This document shows, piece by piece, positions 1 through 5,982 of a DNA stretch of 9,462 nucleotides. This DNA comes from Desulfobacterales bacterium (GTDB taxonomy: Bacteria; Desulfobacterota; Desulfobacteria; Desulfobacterales; Desulfosalsimonadaceae). The stretch lies in the NCBI GenBank assembly GCA_007135795.1, contig SLIE01000038.1, forward strand, positions 1-9,462, in the 5' to 3' direction. Each line of letters begins with the position of its first letter. Positions within the stretch are counted from its first letter, which is position 1. The position numbers were made by a program, and so were the translations under genes. The notes beneath the pieces were generated by a model. That model saw nothing but the letters and a program-made list of their open reading frames with translations. It did no database searches and had not been told where the DNA came from.

Positions 1-83
1 CCGTTCTTGAAAACCGTTTCGAACATCCCTTGTGAGACCAAGCAATCACAGCAAATTCCGATCCGCATATCCCCACTGGGAGC

Positions 84-127
84 GCCAGGCTCTTGCCTGG
101 CACGCCTTTTAAACCGGGCAAAGCCCG
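84..127. repeat. Two tandem small GC-rich hairpins (REP-like)
   Basis: The first hairpin has perfect 7-bp arms, GCCAGGC at 84-90 and GCCTGGC at 95-101, with loop TCTT. The second has CGGGC at 115-119 and GCCCG at 123-127 with loop AAA. They sit 13 bases apart in gene-free DNA. Neither is followed by a T run on the + strand, so they do not look like ordinary intrinsic terminators. Short GC-rich hairpin pairs like this are typical of dispersed extragenic palindromes. Whether this one recurs in the genome cannot be seen from one window. Confidence 0.5.
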
Positions 128-168
128 CTATTCGGTCTGTAACATAACGGTATGAATTTATAGTTAGT

Positions 169-305
169 GCCTGAACGAAAACCGTCTTTTTCGCCAATCT
201 CTGCGTCCGGCTCAAATTTTAATCCTCAAAATACGTCCAGTATTCCTGCGGTTAAAATTTTCGCCGTCCTTGAACTTGACGAAAAATCCTGGTTTTCGTT
301 CGGGC
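169..305. repeat. Long imperfect palindrome of about 137 bp
   Basis: The left arm (169-234) and the reverse complement of the right arm (240-305) match over most of their 66 bases, leaving a 5-base centre (235-239). The outer part is strongest: GAACGAAAACC at 173-183 pairs with its perfect complement at 291-301, followed by TTTTTCG and CAA blocks after a one-base indel. The inner part pairs AAATTTTAA near 214-222 with TTAAAATTT near 252-260. The tip pairs AATAC with GTATT. Transcribed, it would fold into one very long hairpin; as DNA it could form a cruciform. It carries no reading frame. It resembles a MITE-like or dispersed repeat more than a terminator, though this is inference. Confidence 0.75.
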
Positions 306-346
306 TCTAGTTAATTTGCAAATACGATGACGGATCAGGGGTGTAA

Positions 347-1162
347 ATGCGGTTTTTAAAAAGACATGATTTCGGGGAAGTTCGTGGGCTGGAACTCGGC
401 TGGTCTCCCGTGGGGAAACCCCTGATGACCACGATGTGCTACCGGTTCGGACCGGTTCTGATCGATACGGGCCTTGCTCACATGCGCCCGGAAGTGTTGC
501 GCATGGCAAAACAAAACCCGGTTGACGCCGTATTGCTGACCCATTACCACGAAGATCACAGCGGCAATGCCGGCGCCATCAAGGCCGGTTTCAATGTTGC
601 GGTTTACGGATCTGCACAAACTGCGGAAAAACTGGCAACACCCTATGGCATTTACCCATACCAGCACTTGGTCTGGGGCGCCACCGATTCTCTTAAAATC
701 GATATCTTCCCGGAAAATCTTGAATTAAATGGCGTGCGATTTATACCCGTACACACACCTGGTCATTCCAGAGACCACACGGCGTACTTTGTCTCCGAGC
801 ATGGCTGGTTGTTTTCCGGTGATCTCTTTTTATCACGCAGGATCAAGTATTTTCGGGCCGACGAGAAGATTGACGAGCAGATTGTGTCCCTGAAAAAAGT
901 GCTGACACTTGATTTTGACACTCTTTTTTGCGGGCATCACCCCAAGGCCGAAAACGGCAAGGCCGCCATTGCTGCAAAGCTTCAGTATCTAGAGGATTTT
1001 TACGGTAAAGTGGCGGAACTTGCCCGAACCGGAATGGCAGAGTCCCGGATTATGGGAGCACTTCACTTAAAAGAACAGACCTTCATTAAACTGTTATGTT
1101 TTGGCAACGTCAGCATGAAAAACATGGTCCGCTCCGTTATACGGTCGCTTCCTCAGAAATGA
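347..1162 (+). CDS. Metallo-beta-lactamase (MBL) fold hydrolase
   Basis: A 271-residue cytoplasmic protein with no signal peptide. It carries the MBL-fold metal-binding signature THYHEDHSGN at about 65-74 (H66, H68, D70, H71). Further ligands are expected at H140 in HTPGHS, D159 in FSGDLF and H197 in CGHHPK, so both metal sites look intact and the enzyme should be active. The fold covers about residues 25-200. The last 70 residues are helical and resemble the C-terminal helical part of LACTB2-like or quinone-pathway-like MBL proteins. The substrate (thioester, glyoxalase-type or nucleic acid ester) cannot be told. The ATG follows AGGGG (337-341) with 5-base spacing, which supports this start. 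The gene stands alone and converges on the M48 protease gene with 34 bases between stops; no terminator hairpin is evident there. Confidence 0.9.
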   Translation: MRFLKRHDFGEVRGLELGWSPVGKPLMTTMCYRFGPVLIDTGLAHMRPEVLRMAKQNPVDAVLLTHYHEDHSGNAGAIKAGFNVAVYGSAQTAEKLATPYGIYPYQHLVWGATDSLKIDIFPENLELNGVRFIPVHTPGHSRDHTAYFVSEHGWLFSGDLFLSRRIKYFRADEKIDEQIVSLKKVLTLDFDTLFCGHHPKAENGKAAIAAKLQYLEDFYGKVAELARTGMAESRIMGALHLKEQTFIKLLCFGNVSMKNMVRSVIRSLPQK

Positions 1163-1196
1163 CGAAAGCGTTTCCATTCAGACACGGAGGACAGGA

Positions 1197-3032
1197 TCAG
1201 TATCTTGTGCCGGCGTTCGCCGCATCTTCAAATTTTTTGAGCTGCTGCCTGTAATAATCCCTGTTTTCGCTTGCGAGGAGGTATGCTTCTTTCCCGGCCT
1301 CGACCGCTTTTTCGTACTTGCCGTTCACGTAGTAGCTTTCGGCCAGGGTGTCAAGAATATAGGCTTGTCGTGACTGTTCAGCAGCTCTGCGGGCCAGCTC
1401 AAGGGACTTTTCCGGATTGAAAAAACGGGATTCATCGGTCGTGGCGTACACCCAGGCCAGGTTGTTCAGTGCCCTGGCGTTTTCGGGATCGAGAGAAATG
1501 GTTCTCCGGTAAGATTCGATGGCCCTGCCTATATCCCCCGTGCTTTGATACATGTCCGCCAGCATCAGATGCAGTTCGGCGTTTTCCGGTTCTGTTTCCA
1601 GTTGCTGTCTTACAAGGCGCTCCACAAGATTCGTGGAAATCATTTCCCCGGCGCCCCCGGCATGGAGGTTGTACCCGCCCCAACCGATCATTATGATAAC
1701 AGTTGCATAGACCAGAACACTCAATTTAATCTTGCGGTTCTGGCTGTCGATCCATTTTCGGTTGGTTTCGCATTTCTTGAGGTAATTGATTCGTTCGGTA
1801 ATCGAGAAGTGGTGCCAGTTGGGCCGGTCAGGCGATTGCCCGCTGGAAGCGGCGATTTTGTTAAATGTCGCGATAAGTGGTTGAGCCGAATCCATGAGCT
1901 GGTAAACAAAGGTATCTGCCTGCCGTTCAAAATTGCGCATGAAATAACCGAATACAAACCTGAAGTAAAACAGGAAGATCAGTATCATGGTAAATGAGAA
2001 CATGATGGGGACCAGGGTGGACCCACCATTCCCCCCTGCACCGAACCACCCGAAGGAAACGTTCATGTATATGATCAGCCAGATGATAAGATCCAGGGTG
2101 GAAAACGCGATAACCAGGTACCCCACGAAAAAAAACAGATAAAACAGCAGGTGTTTCTGCTTCACATGACCGATTTCATGAGCGATTACCGCATCGATCT
2201 CTTCCGGATTCAGGTACGCAAGCAGCCCCGGGGTAACAAGAATATACCGAAAGCGTCTTGCCAGCCCCATAACCCCCGCGGTTATCATTTTCCCGCCGAA
2301 CATCGGCCACAGCAGGATATCCTGGTACTTTACCCCGGCCCTTTGGCACATTTTTTCTATGCGAAATCGTTCATGCCCGTCTTCCAGTGGCTTGCATCCC
2401 CAGAATCGCTGTATGAGCCAGGGACCGATAATGGCGATGACAAATAGAAAAATCAGGAAATAGATGATCTGCCCCCCCGTTGACATCAGGAACTGCTGCG
2501 GGGCTTCAAAGGGGAGGGCGGTAATGAAATCCATAATGACTGACAGGAAAAACCAGGGCAGAAGAACGGGTACGGAAAACGAGATATTTGAAAAAACGTA
2601 ATTCCAGCGGGATGCGCCGGTGTTGTTGATCCTTTCATAAAGGTCGTAAGCGGATGCCCAGACAATCCCCAGGTAAAGCAGGAAGAGACAAAGGAAAAAC
2701 ACCGCCTCCAGGGTGGGGAAAATCTGGAAAATGGTTATATTCCTTAGATAAGCGCCAAGGTTGATGACATAGATGATGAATGCAAAAGCCGCCAGTGACA
2801 GGATCGAAAAGTGTGTCAGCAGGCTGTAAAACCGTTCTTCCACGCCGCTGACCCCGGCTTCGTACTTTACTTGCAGTTTGTTGAACAATAACCGGGCAAG
2901 CGATGCGAATCCAACCGTCAGGCTCATCAGCATCAGCAGTGCATGGAAAAAAGGTGTTTCGGGCTGGGCCGGCGGCTGGTACGTGGTATAAATCAGCAGT
3001 GCGATAATAAAATATATAAAATTTCCGAACAT
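1197..3032 (-). CDS. M48 family membrane metalloprotease with C-terminal TPR repeats
   Basis: An integral membrane zinc peptidase related to HtpX/Ste24 with an added helical repeat tail. From the chosen start the protein is 611 residues. About five hydrophobic helices occupy the first 210 residues. The zinc motif HEIGH lies at 285-289 (H285, E286, H289), followed by two long hydrophobic segments. ERQAD at about 369-373 supplies the likely third ligand. After another TM segment near 437-453, residues about 473-590 form TPR-type helix pairs, for example LHLMLADMYQSTGDIGRAIESYRRTISLDPENA. Family knowledge suggests membrane protein quality control; the TPRs probably recruit a partner. The ATG at 3032-3030 was preferred because AAGG (3038-3041) lies 5 bases upstream and a membrane segment begins at once. 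An in-frame ATG at 3068-3066 would add 12 residues but has only a weak Shine-Dalgarno. It is the last gene of the minus-strand cluster. Confidence 0.9.
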   Translation of the reverse strand: MFGNFIYFIIALLIYTTYQPPAQPETPFFHALLMLMSLTVGFASLARLLFNKLQVKYEAGVSGVEERFYSLLTHFSILSLAAFAFIIYVINLGAYLRNITIFQIFPTLEAVFFLCLFLLYLGIVWASAYDLYERINNTGASRWNYVFSNISFSVPVLLPWFFLSVIMDFITALPFEAPQQFLMSTGGQIIYFLIFLFVIAIIGPWLIQRFWGCKPLEDGHERFRIEKMCQRAGVKYQDILLWPMFGGKMITAGVMGLARRFRYILVTPGLLAYLNPEEIDAVIAHEIGHVKQKHLLFYLFFFVGYLVIAFSTLDLIIWLIIYMNVSFGWFGAGGNGGSTLVPIMFSFTMILIFLFYFRFVFGYFMRNFERQADTFVYQLMDSAQPLIATFNKIAASSGQSPDRPNWHHFSITERINYLKKCETNRKWIDSQNRKIKLSVLVYATVIIMIGWGGYNLHAGGAGEMISTNLVERLVRQQLETEPENAELHLMLADMYQSTGDIGRAIESYRRTISLDPENARALNNLAWVYATTDESRFFNPEKSLELARRAAEQSRQAYILDTLAESYYVNGKYEKAVEAGKEAYLLASENRDYYRQQLKKFEDAANAGTRY

Positions 3033-3089
3033 ATGTGCCTTATAAAGTGTTAGCCCGGCAGATACCATGAGGCCGGTTTCCCGGGCATT

Positions 3090-3623
3090 TTAGGTTTGAC
3101 GGCAATAACGCTGTTTCTCGCTGTAGATGCATCCACAGTATTGCTGGCGATACATCCCCGCCTGGATGGACGCATCACGGCCGATCTCCCATCCCTTGCG
3201 AAAATCCTCGTAAATAAATTTTACACCCACCGATTTTGCAACGGATTCACCAGTTTCAGCAATCATATCGTGTTTCTGATGTTTGCTGTAGAGCAATGTA
3301 GAGGAAAAACCGTCAAATTTGCCTGTTTTGGCTAATTTGGCAGTTGAGTACAAACGTTCGTGGTAACAAATTCCACAGCGGACGGATTCCCGGAAGGCCA
3401 TTTTGCGCAAAAAGCCCTCCAGGTCATAGTCTTGCTGGAAGATCATTTTCAGGTTGATTTCAGATGCGTAGGTGCGAAGGGCCTCTTCACGCTTCATGCA
3501 TTCGGTATACGGGTGAATGTTATGCCGGAAAAAAAATCCCATGACCTTATATCCCTGGTTGCGAAGTGAATCGATCGGATAAATGGCACATGGCGCACAG
3601 CAGGTATGAAGAAGAATCTTCAT
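3090..3623 (-). CDS. queH: Epoxyqueuosine reductase QueH
   Basis: A 177-residue member of the QueH (formerly DUF208) family, which reduces epoxyqueuosine to queuosine in the wobble base of GUN-decoding tRNAs and is the non-homologous replacement for cobalamin-dependent QueG. The N-terminal HTCCAPC (C8, C9, C12) and the RCGICYHER motif (C83, C86) are family hallmarks. C8, C9, C83 and C86 are the expected iron-sulfur ligands. QQYCGCIYSEKQR near the C terminus (C163, C165) is the expected redox-active pair. Length is near the family norm of about 180-200. The ATG is preceded by GGAG (3631-3634) at 7 bases and overlaps the yggS stop by four bases (ATGA), so translation is probably coupled. The protein acts in the cytoplasm. 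No other queuosine gene is visible in the window. Confidence 0.95.
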   Translation of the reverse strand: MKILLHTCCAPCAIYPIDSLRNQGYKVMGFFFRHNIHPYTECMKREEALRTYASEINLKMIFQQDYDLEGFLRKMAFRESVRCGICYHERLYSTAKLAKTGKFDGFSSTLLYSKHQKHDMIAETGESVAKSVGVKFIYEDFRKGWEIGRDASIQAGMYRQQYCGCIYSEKQRYCRQT

Positions 3624-4312
3624 GATCTTTCTCCGAAGATGGCGGTTCCGATCCGAACAAGGGTGGCGCCTTCTTCGACTGCGGCCTCAAAATCACCGGT
3701 CATCCCCATGGAGAGGGTGTTCATGGAAATGTTGGCGATTGTTTTATCTTCAATTCGCTTTTTAAAATCATTCATGGCACGGAAAAACGGTCTCGCTCGT
3801 TCGGGATCATCAAAATACGGGGGCATGGTCATGAGTCCCCGGATGTTGATGTTTTCAAGTTGGCTTATGGATTTGACCAGGGGGAGGGCGTCATTCGGCA
3901 AGACGCCGGCCTTGGTCGCTTCCTGACCGGCGTTGACCTGGATCAGGATGGGTTGAACCTTGTTTTGTTTTGCTGCCTGCCGGTTGATTTCGGCAGCCAG
4001 TTTGTCGGTTCCCACTGAGTGGATCAAGTCGAAATGCATAACCGCGAATTTTGCTTTGTTCGACTGGAGGCGCCCGATAAAATGCCAGGACACATCGAGT
4101 GAAGACAAGGCGTCGATTTTTTCAAGGCTTTCCTGGATGTAATTTCCTCCCAGGATGCGAAGTCCGGCTGCCACAGCCGTTGCAACCCGGTCAGTGGGGA
4201 CTGTTTTGGTAACCCCGACAATTTCAACGTCATCCGGATTTCTTCCGGAACGAAGGGCAGCGTCGGCAATTTTTTCACGAATACGCTCCAGGCGTTTTGA
4301 AATCGTTTCCAT
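3620..4312 (-). CDS. yggS: YggS/PLPBP family pyridoxal phosphate homeostasis protein
   Basis: A 230-residue single-domain, alanine-racemase-fold PLP-binding protein. Members have no known catalytic activity and buffer PLP and amino-acid/keto-acid balance. The PLP lysine is K36 in VGVTKT. HFIGRLQSNK (78-87), IQVN (124-127), and the C-terminal SMGMTGDFEAAVEEGATLVRIG block (201-222) with IFGER bind the cofactor phosphate. The common FGENYVQE motif reads LGGNYIQE here (54-61), so the usual Glu of GEN is Gly. The ATG at 4312-4310 matches the usual family N terminus (METISKRLERIREKI) but has a poor Shine-Dalgarno. A GTG at 4345-4343 would add 11 residues (MRLSKKKPIKI) and leave 9 bases after the maf stop. 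Downstream it overlaps queH by four bases. Assignment is secure; only the start is uncertain. Confidence 0.95.
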   Translation of the reverse strand: METISKRLERIREKIADAALRSGRNPDDVEIVGVTKTVPTDRVATAVAAGLRILGGNYIQESLEKIDALSSLDVSWHFIGRLQSNKAKFAVMHFDLIHSVGTDKLAAEINRQAAKQNKVQPILIQVNAGQEATKAGVLPNDALPLVKSISQLENINIRGLMTMPPYFDDPERARPFFRAMNDFKKRIEDKTIANISMNTLSMGMTGDFEAAVEEGATLVRIGTAIFGERS

Positions 4313-4354
4313 AATTTTTATCGGTTTCTTTTTTGACAATCTCACAAAAAGTCA

Positions 4355-4963
4355 TCATTTTTGCCCCAGGCGGTTTATGGCATTAACCGAGACAAGGTGA
4401 TCGAGCACTTCGGCAAGCGGCAATCCCACCACGTTGGTGTATGACCCGTTGATCCGTTTGACCATGAACGCCCCGATACCCTGGATGGCATAAGCGCCCG
4501 CCTTGTCATAAGGTTCCGGTTTTTTAATGTACCAGTCGATTTCCGGTTCCCGAAGCGTCTTGAACGTTACTTCTGAAATTACCACGTCCGTAAACCGGTG
4601 TCCAACAGTTTGGCGGAAAATGCTGTATCCTGTCATCACCCGGTGGGTCCGTCCGCTTAAAGATGTCAGCATCTCTTTGGCGTGTGATGGTGATGATGGT
4701 TTGTTTAATATGATATCATCGATGGTGACAATGGAATCCGCCCCGATTACCCAGTGGTCCGGATACCGGCGGGATACGGCGGTTGCCTTTGCGATGGAAA
4801 GAATTTGCGCATAATCTTCCGGCTGAGCGGCGGATATGGCCTCTTCATCCACATGGCTCTCCACGATCTCAAAATCGATACCAAGCTGTTCCAGCATCCT
4901 TATCCGCCGGGGGGATTTTGACGCCAGAATGATCTTGGTGGTTTTTTTAATATTATTTGGCAT
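4355..4963 (-). CDS. maf: Maf family nucleoside triphosphate pyrophosphatase
   Basis: A 202-residue cytoplasmic house-cleaning pyrophosphatase that hydrolyses non-canonical or excess NTPs (dTTP/UTP or 7-methyl-GTP, depending on subfamily) to the NMP and PPi. Conserved signatures are ILASKSPRR (12-20) at the substrate loop, GADSIV (74-79) with catalytic-type D76, NKP (87-89), LSGRTHRV (102-109), EPYDKAGAYAIQG (150-162) and NGSYTNVVGLPL (172-183). Length is typical. I cannot assign the dTTP/UTP versus m7GTP subfamily by eye. The ATG has only a weak GAAG upstream. Translation ends at two tandem TGA codons (4357-4355 and 4354-4352). It appears to be the first gene of a maf-yggS-queH-M48 minus-strand unit and its promoter should lie in 4964-5160. 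Confidence 0.95.
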   Translation of the reverse strand: MPNNIKKTTKIILASKSPRRIRMLEQLGIDFEIVESHVDEEAISAAQPEDYAQILSIAKATAVSRRYPDHWVIGADSIVTIDDIILNKPSSPSHAKEMLTSLSGRTHRVMTGYSIFRQTVGHRFTDVVISEVTFKTLREPEIDWYIKKPEPYDKAGAYAIQGIGAFMVKRINGSYTNVVGLPLAEVLDHLVSVNAINRLGQK

Positions 4964-5015
4964 GGCGCTTCATTAACAGATTCGTAAGTGTTTTACAAGT
5001 CACCCTCTTTTTCGC

Positions 5016-5063
5016 ATTTCTGATTGCATTGAAATGGCAGTTTTAGTATTGCATAGCGTAGAT
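5016..5063 (+). repeat. 48-nt direct repeat, copy 1 (upstream of the three-gene cassette)
   Basis: This stretch aligns without gaps to 8480-8527 with 38 of 48 bases identical by hand count. The best-conserved blocks are ATTTCT, TTGCA, CAGTTT, AGTAT and CATAGCGTA. Similarity ends sharply at both sides. Both copies are in the same orientation and in non-coding DNA. The block contains a promoter-like pair of hexamers at 17-base spacing, so it may be a shared promoter/regulatory module. It could instead be a remnant repeat flanking the cassette. Confidence 0.65.
5024..5052 (+). promoter_or_regulatory. Candidate sigma-70-type promoter for the three-gene cassette
   Basis: TTGCAT (5024-5029), a 17-base spacer, then TATTGC (5047-5052). 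The -10 box is weak, but the same layout occurs in the second repeat copy before the tRNA gene. Initiation near 5059 would give a leader of about 100 bases and place the inverted repeat at 5062-5073 just downstream of the start, a position suited to an operator. A competing candidate is TTGATC (5080-5085) with TATAAA (5101-5106). Confidence 0.3.
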
Positions 5064-5073
5064 CACGGGTGAT
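5062..5073. promoter_or_regulatory. Operator-like inverted repeat ATCAC-GG-GTGAT
   Basis: Perfect 5-bp arms separated by two G's, immediately after the conserved repeat copy 1 and about 90 bases before the lipoprotein start. Position and symmetry fit a dimeric regulator site, but no regulator is encoded nearby. A 12-base inverted repeat can also arise by chance. Confidence 0.25.
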
Positions 5074-5160
5074 AAAAAGTTGATCTGATTTATGACGAAT
5101 TATAAATGACAAAATACGCTTCTTCTAACCGACATCAATCCAAAGAAATTAATTCCTGCC

Positions 5161-5982
5161 ATGACACGTAATTTCTTGTTAAAAGTTTTCGTTCTTCTTC
5201 TGTTGATTCCTTTCATTCATGCATGTACTTCGGGGAGAATTCTTGTACGGGAGGACGACCTCTTGCATGTAAAAGCCCGACTTGAGGCCGGTGAAAAACG
5301 ACAGGAAGCCCAGTTGGAAAAAATGGACCGTCTGCTCGAGGGGTATGAAATTCAATATCAATTGATGCTTCAAAATGTCGTGGAAAGAATACGTTATTTC
5401 GAATTCCTGGAAGATATTATAAGGGATGCCCATGCGGATTCAAGTCATAAACTGACAAGACTGTCATCTCTGTTGGTTTCTGAACCAGCAAGCCATCTGT
5501 CAATGGAACCCGGATTCAATACAATCAGCACGGAGAAACTACTGGTGGGAGAAATCGAAAAAGTGCGCCTGACTCCTCCGGGCCGTGTTTTTCATGCCCG
5601 AATAGATACCGGGGCCACCACATCGTCACTCGATGCGCGTGATATTGAATCGTTCGAAAGAGACGGATGTGCATGGGTTCGTTTCAAAGTGGCGGAGCAT
5701 GAAGATGAATCCCTCCATGAGCTGGAAAAACCAGTTGAACGGTATGTCAGGGTTCTCCAGTCTTCCAGTGAAAAGGCGGATCGGCGTCCGGTGATTAAAC
5801 TGCAATTTCAATTGGGTCCGATTGAAATGATCGATGAATTCACACTGGTCGATCGAAAACATCTGGATTATCAGGTATTGATCGGGCGCAATATTTTAAA
5901 AGACCTCATGGTCGTGGACGTGGCACAGCAATTTGTCGTGCCGTTGCCGGAATCAGAAAGAGACGAGAACGACACCCCATGA
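5161..5982 (+). CDS. Lipoprotein with retropepsin-like aspartic protease domain (RimB/'Zn_protease' family)
   Basis: 273 residues. An N-terminal hydrophobic segment (5-20) ends in a lipobox-like I-H-A-C with C22 as the lipidated cysteine; Thr at +2 suggests outer-membrane sorting, so the protein should face the periplasm. Residues about 32-100 are charged and heptad-like, probably a coiled-coil stalk. The C-terminal domain (about 125-262) is the family often labelled 'ATP-dependent zinc protease' but really retropepsin-like. It has IDTGATTSSLDA (148-159) with catalytic D149, and LIGRNILKDLMVVD (240-253) as the second conserved strand. One catalytic Asp per chain means it should work as a dimer. 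RimB relatives act together with RimK-type ligases, matching the ligase two genes downstream. The Shine-Dalgarno is weak, but the signal sequence supports this ATG. The stop overlaps the next start (ATGA). The substrate is unknown. Confidence 0.85.
   Translation: MTRNFLLKVFVLLLLIPFIHACTSGRILVREDDLLHVKARLEAGEKRQEAQLEKMDRLLEGYEIQYQLMLQNVVERIRYFEFLEDIIRDAHADSSHKLTRLSSLLVSEPASHLSMEPGFNTISTEKLLVGEIEKVRLTPPGRVFHARIDTGATTSSLDARDIESFERDGCAWVRFKVAEHEDESLHELEKPVERYVRVLQSSSEKADRRPVIKLQFQLGPIEMIDEFTLVDRKHLDYQVLIGRNILKDLMVVDVAQQFVVPLPESERDENDTP

Larger units (their letters stand above)
1..346. other. Gene-free region upstream of the MBL hydrolase, rich in inverted repeats
   Basis: I find no convincing gene here. 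The stretch consists of about 80 bases without clear structure, two short GC-rich hairpins (84-127), a spacer, and a long imperfect palindrome (169-305), ending about 40 bases before the hydrolase start. The density of inverted repeats suggests a dispersed intergenic repeat or a degenerate miniature element rather than a promoter region. A short minus-strand reading frame starts with ATG at 68-66 and runs off the window start after 22 codons. It is too short to judge. No convincing promoter for the downstream gene could be placed. Confidence 0.6.
4964..5160. promoter_or_regulatory. Divergent intergenic region between maf and the retropepsin-like lipoprotein gene
   Basis: These 197 AT-rich bases must hold promoters for both directions. 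On the + strand there are two candidate promoters: TTGCAT (5024-5029) with TATTGC (5047-5052), and TTGATC (5080-5085) with TATAAA (5101-5106) at a short 15-base spacing. On the minus strand a perfect TATAAT sits at 5104-5099 but without a convincing -35 box. The region also holds one copy of a 48-nt direct repeat (5016-5063), an operator-like inverted repeat ATCAC-GG-GTGAT (5062-5073), and AGATCA (5060-5065) repeated inverted as TGATCT (5081-5086). Confidence 0.5.

Noticed and set aside
1..68. Minus-strand ATG at 68-66 with an open frame to the window start (MRIGICCDCLVSQGMF...)
   Set aside because: Only 22 codons are visible, the GGGG before it is too close to the ATG for a good ribosome site, and no family is recognisable. 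It could be a real 5' end but cannot be supported.
252..509. Minus-strand 85-codon open frame
   Set aside because: It overlaps the long palindrome and the start of the MBL hydrolase gene and has no recognisable domain; a shadow frame.
1163..1196. Intrinsic terminator between the convergent MBL and M48 genes
   Set aside because: No stable stem followed by a T run on either strand in these 34 bases.
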